NCBI GenBank assembly: GCA_937871985.1
Contig: CALMPB010000385.1
Span: forward strand, 10,025 to 74,024
Direction of reading: 5' to 3'
DNA from: an uncultured Burkholderiaceae bacterium
Lineage (GTDB): Bacteria; Pseudomonadota; Gammaproteobacteria; Burkholderiales; Burkholderiaceae
Length of the DNA: 64,000 nt
This document shows, piece by piece, positions 53,566 through 62,667 of the stretch. The position numbers and the translations under genes are program-made. Every line of letters begins with the position of its first letter. The first letter of the stretch is position 1. The notes below the pieces were generated by a model. That model ran no database searches. It saw only the letters and a program-made list of their open reading frames with translations, and was not told where the DNA came from.

Positions 53566-54522
53566 ATGTTGAAAAAAATATTGAAGGTATGCGGTGCCAC
53601 CGCGGCGATTGGAGTACTGTGTCTGCCACCCTTGGCCGCTCAAGCCGCTGACTCGTCGTTGAGCAAAGAAGAAATTCGCTTTGGCGTCGGCATGGATCCA
53701 TCGTACTCCCCGGTTTACTACGCGGCGCAAAACAAAATGTTTGAAAAGGCCGGCTTGAACGTCCAGCTCGCGTTCGTGCCATTTGGCGCGGATGCCGTGG
53801 ACGCGGTTATCGCCGGCCAAAATCAACTGAGCGGCGCGGCGGAATATGCAGTGATCACCAGAGCGGCACGCGGCCCCGTACAAGCCTTTGCGGTCTTTGG
53901 ACAATCCGACAGCTACATCAAGCTGGCGGTGCGCAAAGGCATTACCAAACCCGAGCAAATCAAAAAATTCGGCATTGTGGCGGGTTCGGCGGGCGAATAT
54001 GCTTCCCGCAAGCTGATGACCAAGAACAATATCGACCCCGCAAGCATTACCTGGGTCAGGGGAGCTCCCCCCGAGTTCCCCGCACTGCTGGCACGCGGAG
54101 ACGTGGACGCCTATTTTCTCTGGGACCCGTGGCCCGAGCGCAGCCTGAGTGTCGGCGGGTCCATCCTGATGAACAGCGGGCAAGTCGGCTATAGCTACAA
54201 CATGCTTATCGCCAGTTCCGAGCGGTGGCTCAAGCAACACCCGGCCGAAGCCCGCGCAGTGGTTCAGGTATTGAGCGAGGCATGCCAGGATATCCGGAAG
54301 GATCCCGAGAAAGCGGTCGTCGCCACCAAAGCCGCAACCAAGATGCCCGCCGACCAAGTGCGCAAGCTGCTTGGCCAAATCGAGTGCACGGTACGCGACT
54401 TCACGCCGCAAGACCTGGCCCGGTACGGCGAAATCGCCGACTTCCAGCACGATATCGGCAGCACGGCCAAGCGGGTCGACGTGAACACCGTATTTCAAAC
54501 AGGCTATGTGAAAGGACGGTAA
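53566..54522 (+). CDS. ABC transporter substrate-binding protein, SsuA/NMT1 type
   Basis: This 318-residue periplasmic protein has signal peptide MLKKILKVCGATAAIGVLCLPPLAAQA and a start 6 bp after AGGAGAC. The mature part has FGVGMDPSYSPVYYAAQNKMFEKAGLNVQLAFVPFGADAVDAVIAGQNQL, the sulfonate/nitrate/taurine-binding pattern. It would bind an organosulfate for the permease and ATPase that follow. It is 4 bp from the ATPase gene. Confidence 0.92.
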   Translation: MLKKILKVCGATAAIGVLCLPPLAAQAADSSLSKEEIRFGVGMDPSYSPVYYAAQNKMFEKAGLNVQLAFVPFGADAVDAVIAGQNQLSGAAEYAVITRAARGPVQAFAVFGQSDSYIKLAVRKGITKPEQIKKFGIVAGSAGEYASRKLMTKNNIDPASITWVRGAPPEFPALLARGDVDAYFLWDPWPERSLSVGGSILMNSGQVGYSYNMLIASSERWLKQHPAEARAVVQVLSEACQDIRKDPEKAVVATKAATKMPADQVRKLLGQIECTVRDFTPQDLARYGEIADFQHDIGSTAKRVDVNTVFQTGYVKGR

Positions 54523-54526
54523 GGAC

Positions 54527-55351
54527 ATGCAAGAAGCGAAACGCAGTGGCCGTCCGTCTTCGGGACAGTCAAGCATACAGATAGAGAACGTGGGCATCAC
54601 GTTGGGCGGCATCGAGATTGTTCATGATTTTTCCCTCAATATCGCGCCCGGCGAATTTGTTTGCGTACTCGGACCCAGCGGCTGCGGGAAATCAACGATC
54701 TTGAATGCCATCGCGGGTTTTCTGCCGGCCACCACCGGACGCATTCTGCTGAACGGCAACCAGATAAGCGGACCGGACGCCGAACGGGGCATCGTATTCC
54801 AAAGTACGGAATGCCTGTTTCCATGGCTGACAGTGCGCGAGAACGTCGAGTACGGCCTGCGTGTACGCGGAGTGCCCAAGGCAGAGCGGCGCAAGGCCGC
54901 CGAGTACTACCTCAAGCTCGTCGCACTCGAGCACGCCATGGACCGCTTTCCGAGCCAGATTTCGGGGGGGATGCAGCAACGGACGCAGATCGCGCGCGTG
55001 CTTGTAAACGAGCCCTCTGTCGTCCTCATGGACGAGCCGTTCGGGGCTCTGGATGCCCAGACCCGGGGGGTCATGCAAGCGGAACTGAATCGCATCTGGC
55101 GCTCTACAGGCGCAACCATCGTATTTATTACCCACGATATCGGCGAATCCATTCTATTGGGTGACGTCATCGTAACCATGACCGCCGGTCCACGCGCCAG
55201 CATCCGTAGCGTCACCCGAGTGCCCTTCGACCACCCCCGCGACCTGGCCGCTCCCGGCGAGCTGGCGTTGTATCGAAAGCTGCGCAATGAAATAGAAATC
55301 GAAGTACGCACCGCGCTGGGACTTGGCGCCGTGCCGTCCGACGTCCACTGA
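54527..55351 (+). CDS. ABC transporter ATP-binding protein, SsuB/TauB type
   Basis: This 274-residue ATPase has Walker A GPSGCGKST, the signature SGGMQQRTQIARVL, Walker B VVLMDEPFGALD and the H-loop VFITHDIGE. It powers the adjacent permease. Its start follows TAAGGAC 4 bp after the binding-protein stop. Family membership fits nitrate, sulfonate or taurine importers; context favours a sulfate ester. Confidence 0.94.
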   Translation: MQEAKRSGRPSSGQSSIQIENVGITLGGIEIVHDFSLNIAPGEFVCVLGPSGCGKSTILNAIAGFLPATTGRILLNGNQISGPDAERGIVFQSTECLFPWLTVRENVEYGLRVRGVPKAERRKAAEYYLKLVALEHAMDRFPSQISGGMQQRTQIARVLVNEPSVVLMDEPFGALDAQTRGVMQAELNRIWRSTGATIVFITHDIGESILLGDVIVTMTAGPRASIRSVTRVPFDHPRDLAAPGELALYRKLRNEIEIEVRTALGLGAVPSDVH

Positions 55352-55365
55352 AGAACGAGGTGTCT

Positions 55366-56127
55366 ATGAGAAGCTTTTGGAGCAGCCCGAAACTGCTAGG
55401 GGCATTGTCCGTGGTGCTTGGCGTCGCGATATGGGGATTGATAAGCCGGAACATGAACCCCTTGTTCTTGCCGACGCCGCTGGCCACTTGGCGATCATTG
55501 GGTGAACTGCTGGACGACGGCACGCTATGGCAGGCCATTTTCTTTTCCGGCCAGCGCATACTCGCCGGCTGGGCTCTTGGCCTGGCCGTGGGGATTCCGC
55601 TTGGCTTGTTGATGGGCGCTTCGCGCATTGTCCGCACCCTGCTCGATCCCTACATCGAGTTCTTCCGTTTTGTGCCGCCGATCGCATTCGTGACGCTCGT
55701 CATTATCTGGCTCGGGCCAGGCGAAGCATCGAAGATCGCACTGATTTTCTACACCACAGTCTTCATTGTCGTCCTGAACATGATCGCGGGCGTGCTGTCC
55801 GTCAATCCCTTGCGCCTACGGGCGGCGGCGGCATTAGGCGCCAGCAAGGCGTGGGTGATGACGACGGTCATCCTCCCGTCCACGCTTCCCTATATGATCA
55901 CCGGAGCTCGAGTTGCGATGAGCAATTCATTCCTGACCATCGTAGCGGCGGAAATGGTGGCCGCCCAGCACGGCTTGGGAGCCCTCATCTGGCTATCGCG
56001 CAGCTATGGCCGGACAGAGTGGGTGTTTATCGGCATAATTACGCTGGGCCTCCTGGGATTCCTGTTCGACCGAATTCTCCGGTGGCTGGCTCACCGCTTC
56101 CTGACTCGCTATGGTGTATCCATCTAA
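55366..56127 (+). CDS. ABC transporter permease, SsuC/TauC type
   Basis: This 253-residue permease has six helices and the EAA-type loop LRAAAALGASKAWVMTTVILPSTLPYMITGARVAMSN. The ATG at 55366 follows GAGG by 5 bp; an in-frame GTG at 55360 would add two residues. With the binding protein and ATPase it completes one importer, next to the sulfatase. Confidence 0.93.
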   Translation: MRSFWSSPKLLGALSVVLGVAIWGLISRNMNPLFLPTPLATWRSLGELLDDGTLWQAIFFSGQRILAGWALGLAVGIPLGLLMGASRIVRTLLDPYIEFFRFVPPIAFVTLVIIWLGPGEASKIALIFYTTVFIVVLNMIAGVLSVNPLRLRAAAALGASKAWVMTTVILPSTLPYMITGARVAMSNSFLTIVAAEMVAAQHGLGALIWLSRSYGRTEWVFIGIITLGLLGFLFDRILRWLAHRFLTRYGVSI

Positions 56128-56997
56128 ATGAAACAACCTCCGCCAAAGCGGAGCGCTTCCTCGCCGCAGGCCCCGGAGGGGCCCGCCATTCAGTCCTTGG
56201 CGCGCGGCTTACGGGTGCTGACGCTGCTAAGCGAAAGAGAAAGCCTGGGTTTCCTGGAGATCCAGCGGCAATGCGAGCTATCCAAAGCCGCAACAGCGCG
56301 TATATTGCAAACCCTTACCAGCCAGGGCTGGGTGTCGCGCCGCATGGTGGACGGCCATTACCGCCTGGGAGCTTACGCGCCCAGCGCCCTTTCCATGCGA
56401 CATGCGCAAGGCAAGCTGGCCGAATTCGCCGCCGAGCCCTTGCGGCAAATGCACAAGGAAACACTTTGGCCTTCCGACATTGCCATATGCGACGGCACCA
56501 AGATGGTCATCCTGGAAAGCAACCGCGGCGCAGGCCCCCTTACCATCAATCACCAAATCATGGGCCTGCACCCCCGCATGCTTTGGTCGGCGGTCGGCCG
56601 GACGTATCTGGCGGCGTGCCCCACCTACGAACGTCAACTCATCCTGAGAAACCTGGCGGCTTCCGAGCACCCCGACGATAAGCAGGTGGCCGACAGCCGC
56701 TGGGTGCGCCAGGTAATCAATGAAGCCAAAGCTCAAGGCTACGGATGCCGCGCGGACGGATACCCCAGTCCGGACCAAGCCTTTCTAGGGCAACTGGGCG
56801 CCATTGCCGTGCCCGTACGCATACGCCGGCGGGCAATAGGCTGCCTGAGCCTGATATGGATCCTGAACATGGCAACAGAGCAGCAAATTGCCGAGTCCTA
56901 CCTTGATCTGATGCGCAAGACGGCCGACACGATCGGCACGATACTGGCAGCCAACGCATTCGACAAACCTCTGTGGCTGGACCAGCGTTTCAGTTGA
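56128..56997 (+). CDS. IclR-family transcriptional regulator
   Basis: This 289-residue regulator has an N-terminal winged helix (IQSLARGLRVLTLLSERESLGFLEIQRQCELSKAATARILQTLTSQGWVSRR) and an IclR effector domain. Its ATG follows directly on the permease stop codon, so the two are translated as a unit. It probably controls the sulfatase-transporter operon, sensing the substrate or product. It converges with dabA. Confidence 0.92.
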   Translation: MKQPPPKRSASSPQAPEGPAIQSLARGLRVLTLLSERESLGFLEIQRQCELSKAATARILQTLTSQGWVSRRMVDGHYRLGAYAPSALSMRHAQGKLAEFAAEPLRQMHKETLWPSDIAICDGTKMVILESNRGAGPLTINHQIMGLHPRMLWSAVGRTYLAACPTYERQLILRNLAASEHPDDKQVADSRWVRQVINEAKAQGYGCRADGYPSPDQAFLGQLGAIAVPVRIRRRAIGCLSLIWILNMATEQQIAESYLDLMRKTADTIGTILAANAFDKPLWLDQRFS

Positions 56998-57062
56998 CGG
57001 CGGAATTTGGTGCTGGTTCGATCCTGTGATCTCTGCCGTTGAAGACCCCATTTGGCCACACG

Positions 57063-59582
57063 TCAGAGTTCAAGAGGCAGCCAGCGGCCGAGCTCATAGC
57101 GCAGCAGCGCCTCTCCCTCGTAGCGCCACAACAGCATCCAGCCGTTATCCAGCAATTGGCCCAGGACGGCGTTGTGCGCGATGACGTCTTCGATCGAGGC
57201 TGCGGGCGCGTCGATCACGACGGTCAGGCGAACGGGCTGGTGATACCAGCCATCGCCATCGTGCAGGGACTGCCTGGGCAAGCCGATGCGAAGGTCCCCC
57301 CCGTTACCCTCGAATACACCGACGTGGCCATCCACGACGTTGTGAAGCACCTTGTTGCCCGAACCGTAGTGCAGCGGATCGCAAGTGGAGGCGTGATACT
57401 GCCAGGAAAGCCAGTGGGTGACCAGCATGGGCCCCATCATGAGTTTTTCGAGCACGCTGCCGTCCTGATCGAACCGCGCGTCGTAATCATGAAGGTAGGC
57501 GCGACTAAGTACCCGGCCGCGGCTGCGCTCCCGCGGGCCAATGATGAACGCCGCATTGCGGGTGAGCCCCCACTCCGGCCGGGTCTGGGAACCATCGTTG
57601 GCCCTGCGCCGGAAGGCTTTCAGCAATGCTTCGGGGGAAAGGCCCGCGTCCATCCAAAGCGTCGGCGCGCGCTCGCGGCGAATACGGTCGCCCGCCTGCT
57701 TGAAGGCCTGTTCCATTTTCGTCCAGCGCGCTTGCGCTGCCGGCGGCAGGAGATCGAGATCGAAGCCGGTGACTTCGTCGGTGGTCGTATTGTGCAAGGC
57801 CCCCATGAACACCGTGTCAACCGGGATGTCGATGCCACGCAGGCGCAAACCTTCACGCACGTCCAGTTCGTTCAGCAAGTGCGCCAGCGCACGTGCATTG
57901 GCCTCGCCCGGCCGGCCGTAGCAGGCTCCGCAGTCGAGCGTCGACGCATGCGCGTTATTGGTGCTGTGTCCACCATGGCCGCATAGCACGACCAGCGGCG
58001 CCAGACGGTCATCGAGTCCCATCGTATGCAAGATGCCCGCAGCGAGCTCCACCCGCTCTTCGACATCGAGCCCGATGATCCTTGGCCGGCAGTGCTCTTG
58101 CATGGCAATCGGCAAGCCGATGCGATCCGCGCTGACACGCGCCGCCGCCGGCGGCCTGATCCAGCGTGCGATCTTGCCAAGATAACCGACACCAAACGCT
58201 TCGACGAAGGAAAAGGTCGTACTCGACCAGCGCACGGTGCCAAGCCACTGATCAAGCTGCGCCAGCCGCCTCCGGCGGGCCGATCGTACTTGTTCCGACA
58301 TAGCATCGTCGTCAATGGCCGCCTCGCCTGCTGCGGCCACCACATCCTGCACCGCGATATTGGGATAGGCAAGCCCTGGCAACTGAGGCCGGTGAATGTC
58401 GGTACCCAGCAAGTTGTAATGAATGGGAAGGCCGAAGAAGCCCGCGAACGCCCGTGTCTGGACACCGGACCACACCGCTTCCAGCGAGCGCCGCATAAGC
58501 TCGCTGCGCGTATCGATGCAAAAAACAGCCTGAACCTCAGGCTTTTGTTGTGCAACCGGCGATACGGGCGTGCGCAGCGTTTGAGCGAACCCGCGCTGAA
58601 AGCTGATTTCGAGTGCCTGCTGCCAACACTCGTCCACCAGCAGCGACGCCTCGGCCTGCGCAACACGCAGGCCGAAATCCTGCCAATTCACGCCAAGTGC
58701 CGCAACTGCCACACGCCGGGTCGCGCGCGGCATGGAACGAGCAAGCAAGGCTTCCCAGGCCACCCGGCAAGCAAGCAGTTCGCGTAGCCGGGGCTCGTCC
58801 CGTCCGGAGGGAACCTTCTGCCAGCCAATATATGCACACCACGAAGCCCAGCCATTGATCGACAGCAGCAACGCCTCGAAGTAGCCTTCCCAGTCCGACT
58901 CTTCAAGTGAGAGCTCGGCCATTGCCCAATGCAGTGCATCCTCCGCCCGCAACGGCAGTTTGCGCAACTGTTTCATGAACCCCGGCAGGCCAAGCCTTGA
59001 ACCCAGGCCATGGTCGCCCACTATGCTCTCACGCCAGAAACCATACAGGCTTGGGCTGCCCGCAGCACGCCAGTGTGCTTCGTGGCGGTCGAAATAGGTT
59101 GCACAAGTCTGGCTCATCTGGAACACAATGGCTGCTCGCCACGGCCAGCGTTTATTCTGCTGCTGCGCGTCGTCAAGCAGATCCACCAGAAGCGGTTCGC
59201 GACGTATGGCGGGCACGCCGGCCAACTCGGCAATGCAATGCTCGGCCGTCAGTGCACAGGCGTCAGAGCTGGCATGAGCCTTCAGCGCGGCATCCAGATC
59301 AGCGCGTGTAATGCGGGCTGCTTCCCATTCCTGCTTGATGTAATCTCGCGCGGGAAACACGTGGAAATCGCCCAGTACCGCCAGACGCGCCGCCACACGG
59401 CGGATCGGCATGCCAATGCGGCGCCAGTGCGGATTGGTTGCTACCGCCTGATCCAGGGGCCAGGCCGCCATGATGCTGGAACAGGCACGCGCCGCGGCGC
59501 CCCGCAGCATTGCATCGTCGAGGCCCGAGACCTTCGTAAAAGGTTCACTCACAGGGGTTGCAATGGGCATGACGGCATTCAT
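57063..59582 (-). CDS. dabA: inorganic carbon transport subunit DabA (DUF2309)
   Basis: This 839-residue cytoplasmic-face protein has the beta-carbonic-anhydrase-like zinc site of DabA: Cys355 and Asp357 in FCIDTRSE, and His536 and Cys551 in CGHGGHSTNNAHASTLDCGACYG. The spacing matches the published Cys-Asp-His-Cys set. With DabB it takes up CO2 and traps it as bicarbonate, using the membrane ion gradient. It overlaps dabB by 4 bp and is divergent, through dabB, from a LysR gene. Confidence 0.95.
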   Translation of the reverse strand: MNAVMPIATPVSEPFTKVSGLDDAMLRGAAARACSSIMAAWPLDQAVATNPHWRRIGMPIRRVAARLAVLGDFHVFPARDYIKQEWEAARITRADLDAALKAHASSDACALTAEHCIAELAGVPAIRREPLLVDLLDDAQQQNKRWPWRAAIVFQMSQTCATYFDRHEAHWRAAGSPSLYGFWRESIVGDHGLGSRLGLPGFMKQLRKLPLRAEDALHWAMAELSLEESDWEGYFEALLLSINGWASWCAYIGWQKVPSGRDEPRLRELLACRVAWEALLARSMPRATRRVAVAALGVNWQDFGLRVAQAEASLLVDECWQQALEISFQRGFAQTLRTPVSPVAQQKPEVQAVFCIDTRSELMRRSLEAVWSGVQTRAFAGFFGLPIHYNLLGTDIHRPQLPGLAYPNIAVQDVVAAAGEAAIDDDAMSEQVRSARRRRLAQLDQWLGTVRWSSTTFSFVEAFGVGYLGKIARWIRPPAAARVSADRIGLPIAMQEHCRPRIIGLDVEERVELAAGILHTMGLDDRLAPLVVLCGHGGHSTNNAHASTLDCGACYGRPGEANARALAHLLNELDVREGLRLRGIDIPVDTVFMGALHNTTTDEVTGFDLDLLPPAAQARWTKMEQAFKQAGDRIRRERAPTLWMDAGLSPEALLKAFRRRANDGSQTRPEWGLTRNAAFIIGPRERSRGRVLSRAYLHDYDARFDQDGSVLEKLMMGPMLVTHWLSWQYHASTCDPLHYGSGNKVLHNVVDGHVGVFEGNGGDLRIGLPRQSLHDGDGWYHQPVRLTVVIDAPAASIEDVIAHNAVLGQLLDNGWMLLWRYEGEALLRYELGRWLPLEL

Positions 59583-61177
59583 GATTCAAGCCGACGGCAG
59601 TCAAGTTCGCGCAGGCTCCAGGGCGCCCGCACGGCTCCTCTGTCGGCTCCGGCCCAGCGGACAGGCCACAGCCTCAACACCCAGTGGGTGTAGCCTTCAT
59701 CCATATAAAAACCAGCGTACACCCAGCGACGCACGGTCACGAGCGACTGCGGCCAAAGCTGGAATGCCGTCATTTCGAGATACATCACGCCCATTCCGAC
59801 CAAGGCGACGATACCCGCGGCTGTCAGCGGATCGCTATCTGCGCCAATCGGTGCGTGATCCATGATGCTTGAGGCAAATGTCAAAAAAACGGCGGCAGCC
59901 AGCGCGACACCTGCCCGAGTAAACGCCAGGCTTGCACGACCCCGCTCCATCCTGGGCATCCACAGAAGAGGCGCCCAGGCAAGCGCCAGCACGGCGCTCC
60001 ACCACCATGGCCATGCGTGATTGCCCATCACGGACTGAAGGGCGAACACGACGACAAGTGCAATGGGCACGGCCACAACCATGCTTAAACCCGAATTCCG
60101 GGTCTCCCCCGTAAGGAGTTTGCGATTGGATTCCGCCACGACGCTGGATGCACTCAAAAAGCTATGCGCCTTGTAAAGCGAATGGCCCAGCAGGTGCAGC
60201 GCCGCGAAGAGGTATAGGCCCAGACCGCATTCCAGCAGCATGAACCCCATCTGGGCGATTGTGGACCATGCCAGGTGCACTTTCTGGCTGACGCGGGTAA
60301 GCAGCACCAAGCCCGCCACCATCGCCGACACCAGCCCGAACCCCACCAGCAACCAACGCGCCGCAAGCGACACGCCCAGCAAAGGGGCAAACAAAACCAG
60401 GACGTAACCGCCAAGGTTGACCACGCCGGCATGCAGTAGCGCCGATACCGGAGTGGGCGCCTCCATCACCTGTACCAGCCAGCCGTGCACCGGCATCAGC
60501 GCCGTGCGCGCAATGACCGCCAGCACCAGGCAGATGCCGCTCCAGGCAAGAGGTGCAGAAGCGTGGCCCGCTGCAATATACGCCCACAACGTGGACAACG
60601 ACCCACTGCCCACCTGCGACCAGGCAAGAATCGCCGCGATGACAAGAAGGACATCGGCCGCCCGATCCGTCACCATTTTCTTGTGCGCCGCCAGCAGCGC
60701 GAACGGCCTATCCTTATAAAAGCACAGCAGGTGGTGCATTGCGCACTGAATGGCCGCCCACGCGGCAATCAGGATGACCCAATGGTTGGCCAGCAATAGA
60801 AGATGTACGGCGGCCAGCACTGCAGCCAAGGCGGTCATGTATACCGGCTGATGCGGCTCGCCCCTCAGATGATTGGATGAGTAGACACCGATGGCTGCGC
60901 CCAGCAATTGAACCAGGAGGCTCACCCAGGCACTAAGCTGGCCCGTGGCGAACCAGCCGTTCACACCTGTCCCAGGACTACTGTGTGCCGGCGCGAGCAT
61001 CAATTGTGAAACAAGCCCGGCCAGGGAAAAGGCCAGCGCGGCAAACGTAAACACATTGAACTGCCGCCACATTCGCTGCACGGGCGCATGACTGCGTCCC
61101 GTTCCAAACGCTGCAACCGACATCAGCACGACAGGCATCAGTGCAAATGTGAAGTTCAGCTCATACGACAAATTCAA
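59579..61177 (-). CDS. dabB: inorganic carbon transport membrane subunit DabB (NuoL/MrpA-like)
   Basis: This 532-residue membrane protein has about 14 helices and the proton-transport family segments HGWLVQVMEAPTPVSALLHAGVVNLGGYVLVLFAPLL and GHSLYKAHSFLSASSVVAESNRK. It couples the ion gradient to DabA catalysis. It is not part of a complex I operon; linkage to dabA and the LysR gene identifies it. A plain NuoL would be longer and linked to other nuo genes. Confidence 0.94.
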   Translation of the reverse strand: MNLSYELNFTFALMPVVLMSVAAFGTGRSHAPVQRMWRQFNVFTFAALAFSLAGLVSQLMLAPAHSSPGTGVNGWFATGQLSAWVSLLVQLLGAAIGVYSSNHLRGEPHQPVYMTALAAVLAAVHLLLLANHWVILIAAWAAIQCAMHHLLCFYKDRPFALLAAHKKMVTDRAADVLLVIAAILAWSQVGSGSLSTLWAYIAAGHASAPLAWSGICLVLAVIARTALMPVHGWLVQVMEAPTPVSALLHAGVVNLGGYVLVLFAPLLGVSLAARWLLVGFGLVSAMVAGLVLLTRVSQKVHLAWSTIAQMGFMLLECGLGLYLFAALHLLGHSLYKAHSFLSASSVVAESNRKLLTGETRNSGLSMVVAVPIALVVVFALQSVMGNHAWPWWWSAVLALAWAPLLWMPRMERGRASLAFTRAGVALAAAVFLTFASSIMDHAPIGADSDPLTAAGIVALVGMGVMYLEMTAFQLWPQSLVTVRRWVYAGFYMDEGYTHWVLRLWPVRWAGADRGAVRAPWSLRELDCRRLES

Positions 61178-61223
61178 CGCACTCTCTCCAGAAAACGACG
61201 AGCGTATTCTTCGCTTTTTTATA

Positions 61224-61273
61224 CGTTCTGTAAATTACATTTATAATATCTATTACTTCTATAAAACAGAACG
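61224..61273. promoter_or_regulatory. inverted repeat spanning the dab/LysR divergent promoter
   Basis: CGTTCTGT (61224-61231) is the exact mirror of ACAGAACG (61266-61273), with 34 AT-rich bp between. The right arm ends directly at the LysR start codon. The arms bracket both promoters, which fits autoregulation by the LysR protein or looping. Confidence 0.6.
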
Positions 61274-62176
61274 ATGGACATCAGTCAGCTGAATTTCCGG
61301 CATTTGTTCTACTTCTGGCGCGTAGCCAAGAAGGGCTCGCTTACGCATGCCGCCGAGCAGATCCACACCTCCCAATCCGCCCTCTCGACACAGATCAAGC
61401 AACTCGAGAGCCGTCTGGGCAAGCCTTTGTTCGACCGCCGCGGACGGCATCTGGAACTCACCGCAACGGGCCAGCAAGTCTTCGCCTATGCCGACAACAT
61501 CTTCGGGATGGGTGAGCAAATGCTGGGGTGGCTTGAAGGCCGCGACGAAGGCACGACTCATGTGCGCGTGGGAAGCGTTTCGACCATGTCACGCAACTTC
61601 CAGGTCAACTGGCTACGCCCCTTGTTTCGCGATCCGACAGTGGTTCTGTCCGTGGATTCCGGGTCGTTGCAGATCTTGATCGAACGTCTGCTGCGCCACC
61701 AACTGGACGTGGTGCTCGCCAACGAGCCCGTTCCTTCCGACCCCGCCCGCCCGGTGTCTTCGCGCTTTCTCGGCAGTCAGGTCATCTCGTTGGTTGGCCG
61801 GGCAGACCGCTGGTCGGGCGCCACACTGCGCGTCCCCCAAGACCTTGACGATGTCGAAATGGCCATGCCAAGCACGCGCCACAGCGTGCGCGCGCAATTC
61901 GATGCCTTGTGTTTTGCAGCCGGCGTGCAGCCAAGGCTGCGTGCCGAAATCGACGACATGACGATGTTACGACTGGTGGCGCGCGACAGTGGCTGGATCA
62001 CGGTATTGCCGGAAGTGGTGGTGCAGGATGAGCTACATTCCGGCGAGCTGGTGCATGTCGGGGAGTCTTCGGAGCTTACCGAACATTTCTACGCGATAAC
62101 GGTTCAGCACAGCCATCCGGCAGGCCCGCTCAACCAGCTGCTGGCCCGTGCGGCGACGAAGGGCGTATTCACTTAA
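61274..62176 (+). CDS. LysR-type regulator of the dab operon (NhaR-like)
   Basis: This 300-residue regulator starts MDISQLNFRHLFYFWRVAKKGSLTHAAEQIHTSQSALSTQIKQLESRLG, closest in style to NhaR. NhaR-like proteins sense ions, and DAB depends on an ion gradient, so regulation by ion or CO2 status is plausible. It is divergent from dabBA, which it likely controls. CbbR-type sensing of carbon intermediates is the other option. Confidence 0.92.
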   Translation: MDISQLNFRHLFYFWRVAKKGSLTHAAEQIHTSQSALSTQIKQLESRLGKPLFDRRGRHLELTATGQQVFAYADNIFGMGEQMLGWLEGRDEGTTHVRVGSVSTMSRNFQVNWLRPLFRDPTVVLSVDSGSLQILIERLLRHQLDVVLANEPVPSDPARPVSSRFLGSQVISLVGRADRWSGATLRVPQDLDDVEMAMPSTRHSVRAQFDALCFAAGVQPRLRAEIDDMTMLRLVARDSGWITVLPEVVVQDELHSGELVHVGESSELTEHFYAITVQHSHPAGPLNQLLARAATKGVFT

Positions 62177-62191
62177 TGTTCAACGGGGGAA

Positions 62192-62266
62192 TGGTGGGCG
62201 GTACTGGGTTCGAACCAGTGACCCCTGCCGTGTGAAGGCAGTGCTCTACCACTGAGCTAACCGCCC
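62192..62266 (-). tRNA. tRNA-Val(CAC)
   Basis: The 75-base sequence folds as a cloverleaf: acceptor GGGCGGT with ACCGCCC, D arm GCTC/GAGC, anticodon stem CTGCC/GGCAG with loop TTCACAC (anticodon CAC), T arm ACTGG/CCAGT with TTCGAAC, and an encoded CCA end. It lies 15 bp past the LysR stop. Confidence 0.97.
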
Positions 62267-62667
62267 AAGTCTTGATTGATATGGCTTTTCTTGCCGGGAA
62301 CTACGGTTGCAAAGAGGCCGGAAACAGCCCATTTTCAAAATCGTTGTCCCGTAGTTGTACCTTGTCTTGTATTTCGTAAGACCGGCACGAAAACCATGGG
62401 GCTGATAAGCCAGCCCTCAAAACTCAGAGCAAAAAATTATAACAGATTTCCACAGGAGTAACCGCAAGCCGCCAAAGCACCGATCGAGACGGCGCGGCTC
62501 CCGGACCACCCATGCACCGCCTCGTCGTACCTGCGCTTCTCATTGTTGATTCGGCAATTCAAGTATAAAGTTTCCATCCAGCAAGAATCCATATTAGCGA
62601 GACAACGATCCATAAGATGGTTCAGGCAAGTCTGGATCATCGTACAAAGCACCGACAGGAACAATCA
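62267..62667. other. non-coding region between tRNA-Val and the histidine kinase gene
   Basis: About 400 bp without a supported gene. It holds an extended -10 element (minus-strand TGTTATAAT at 62436-62444), a small hairpin with arms GGGCTG/CAGCCC at 62400-62417, an 8-bp inverted repeat AACTACGG/CCGTAGTT (62299-62306 and 62349-62356), and copy B of the dispersed element. Confidence 0.55.
62533..62593. repeat. dispersed intergenic element, copy B
   Basis: The 61-bp partner of 46861-46921. It lies 74 bp before the histidine kinase start. The conserved core is 62543-62572, in which 27 of 30 bases agree with copy A. Confidence 0.65.

Noticed and set aside
62192..62266. tRNA-Val as an integration site for a mobile element
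   Set aside because: No integrase, no duplicated tRNA end and no mobility genes are seen on either side within the window.
62437..62664. Minus-strand frame of 75 codons sharing TLYLNCRINN
   Set aside because: Same reasons: no ribosome site, lies in the upstream region of the histidine kinase gene, and only a dozen residues match.
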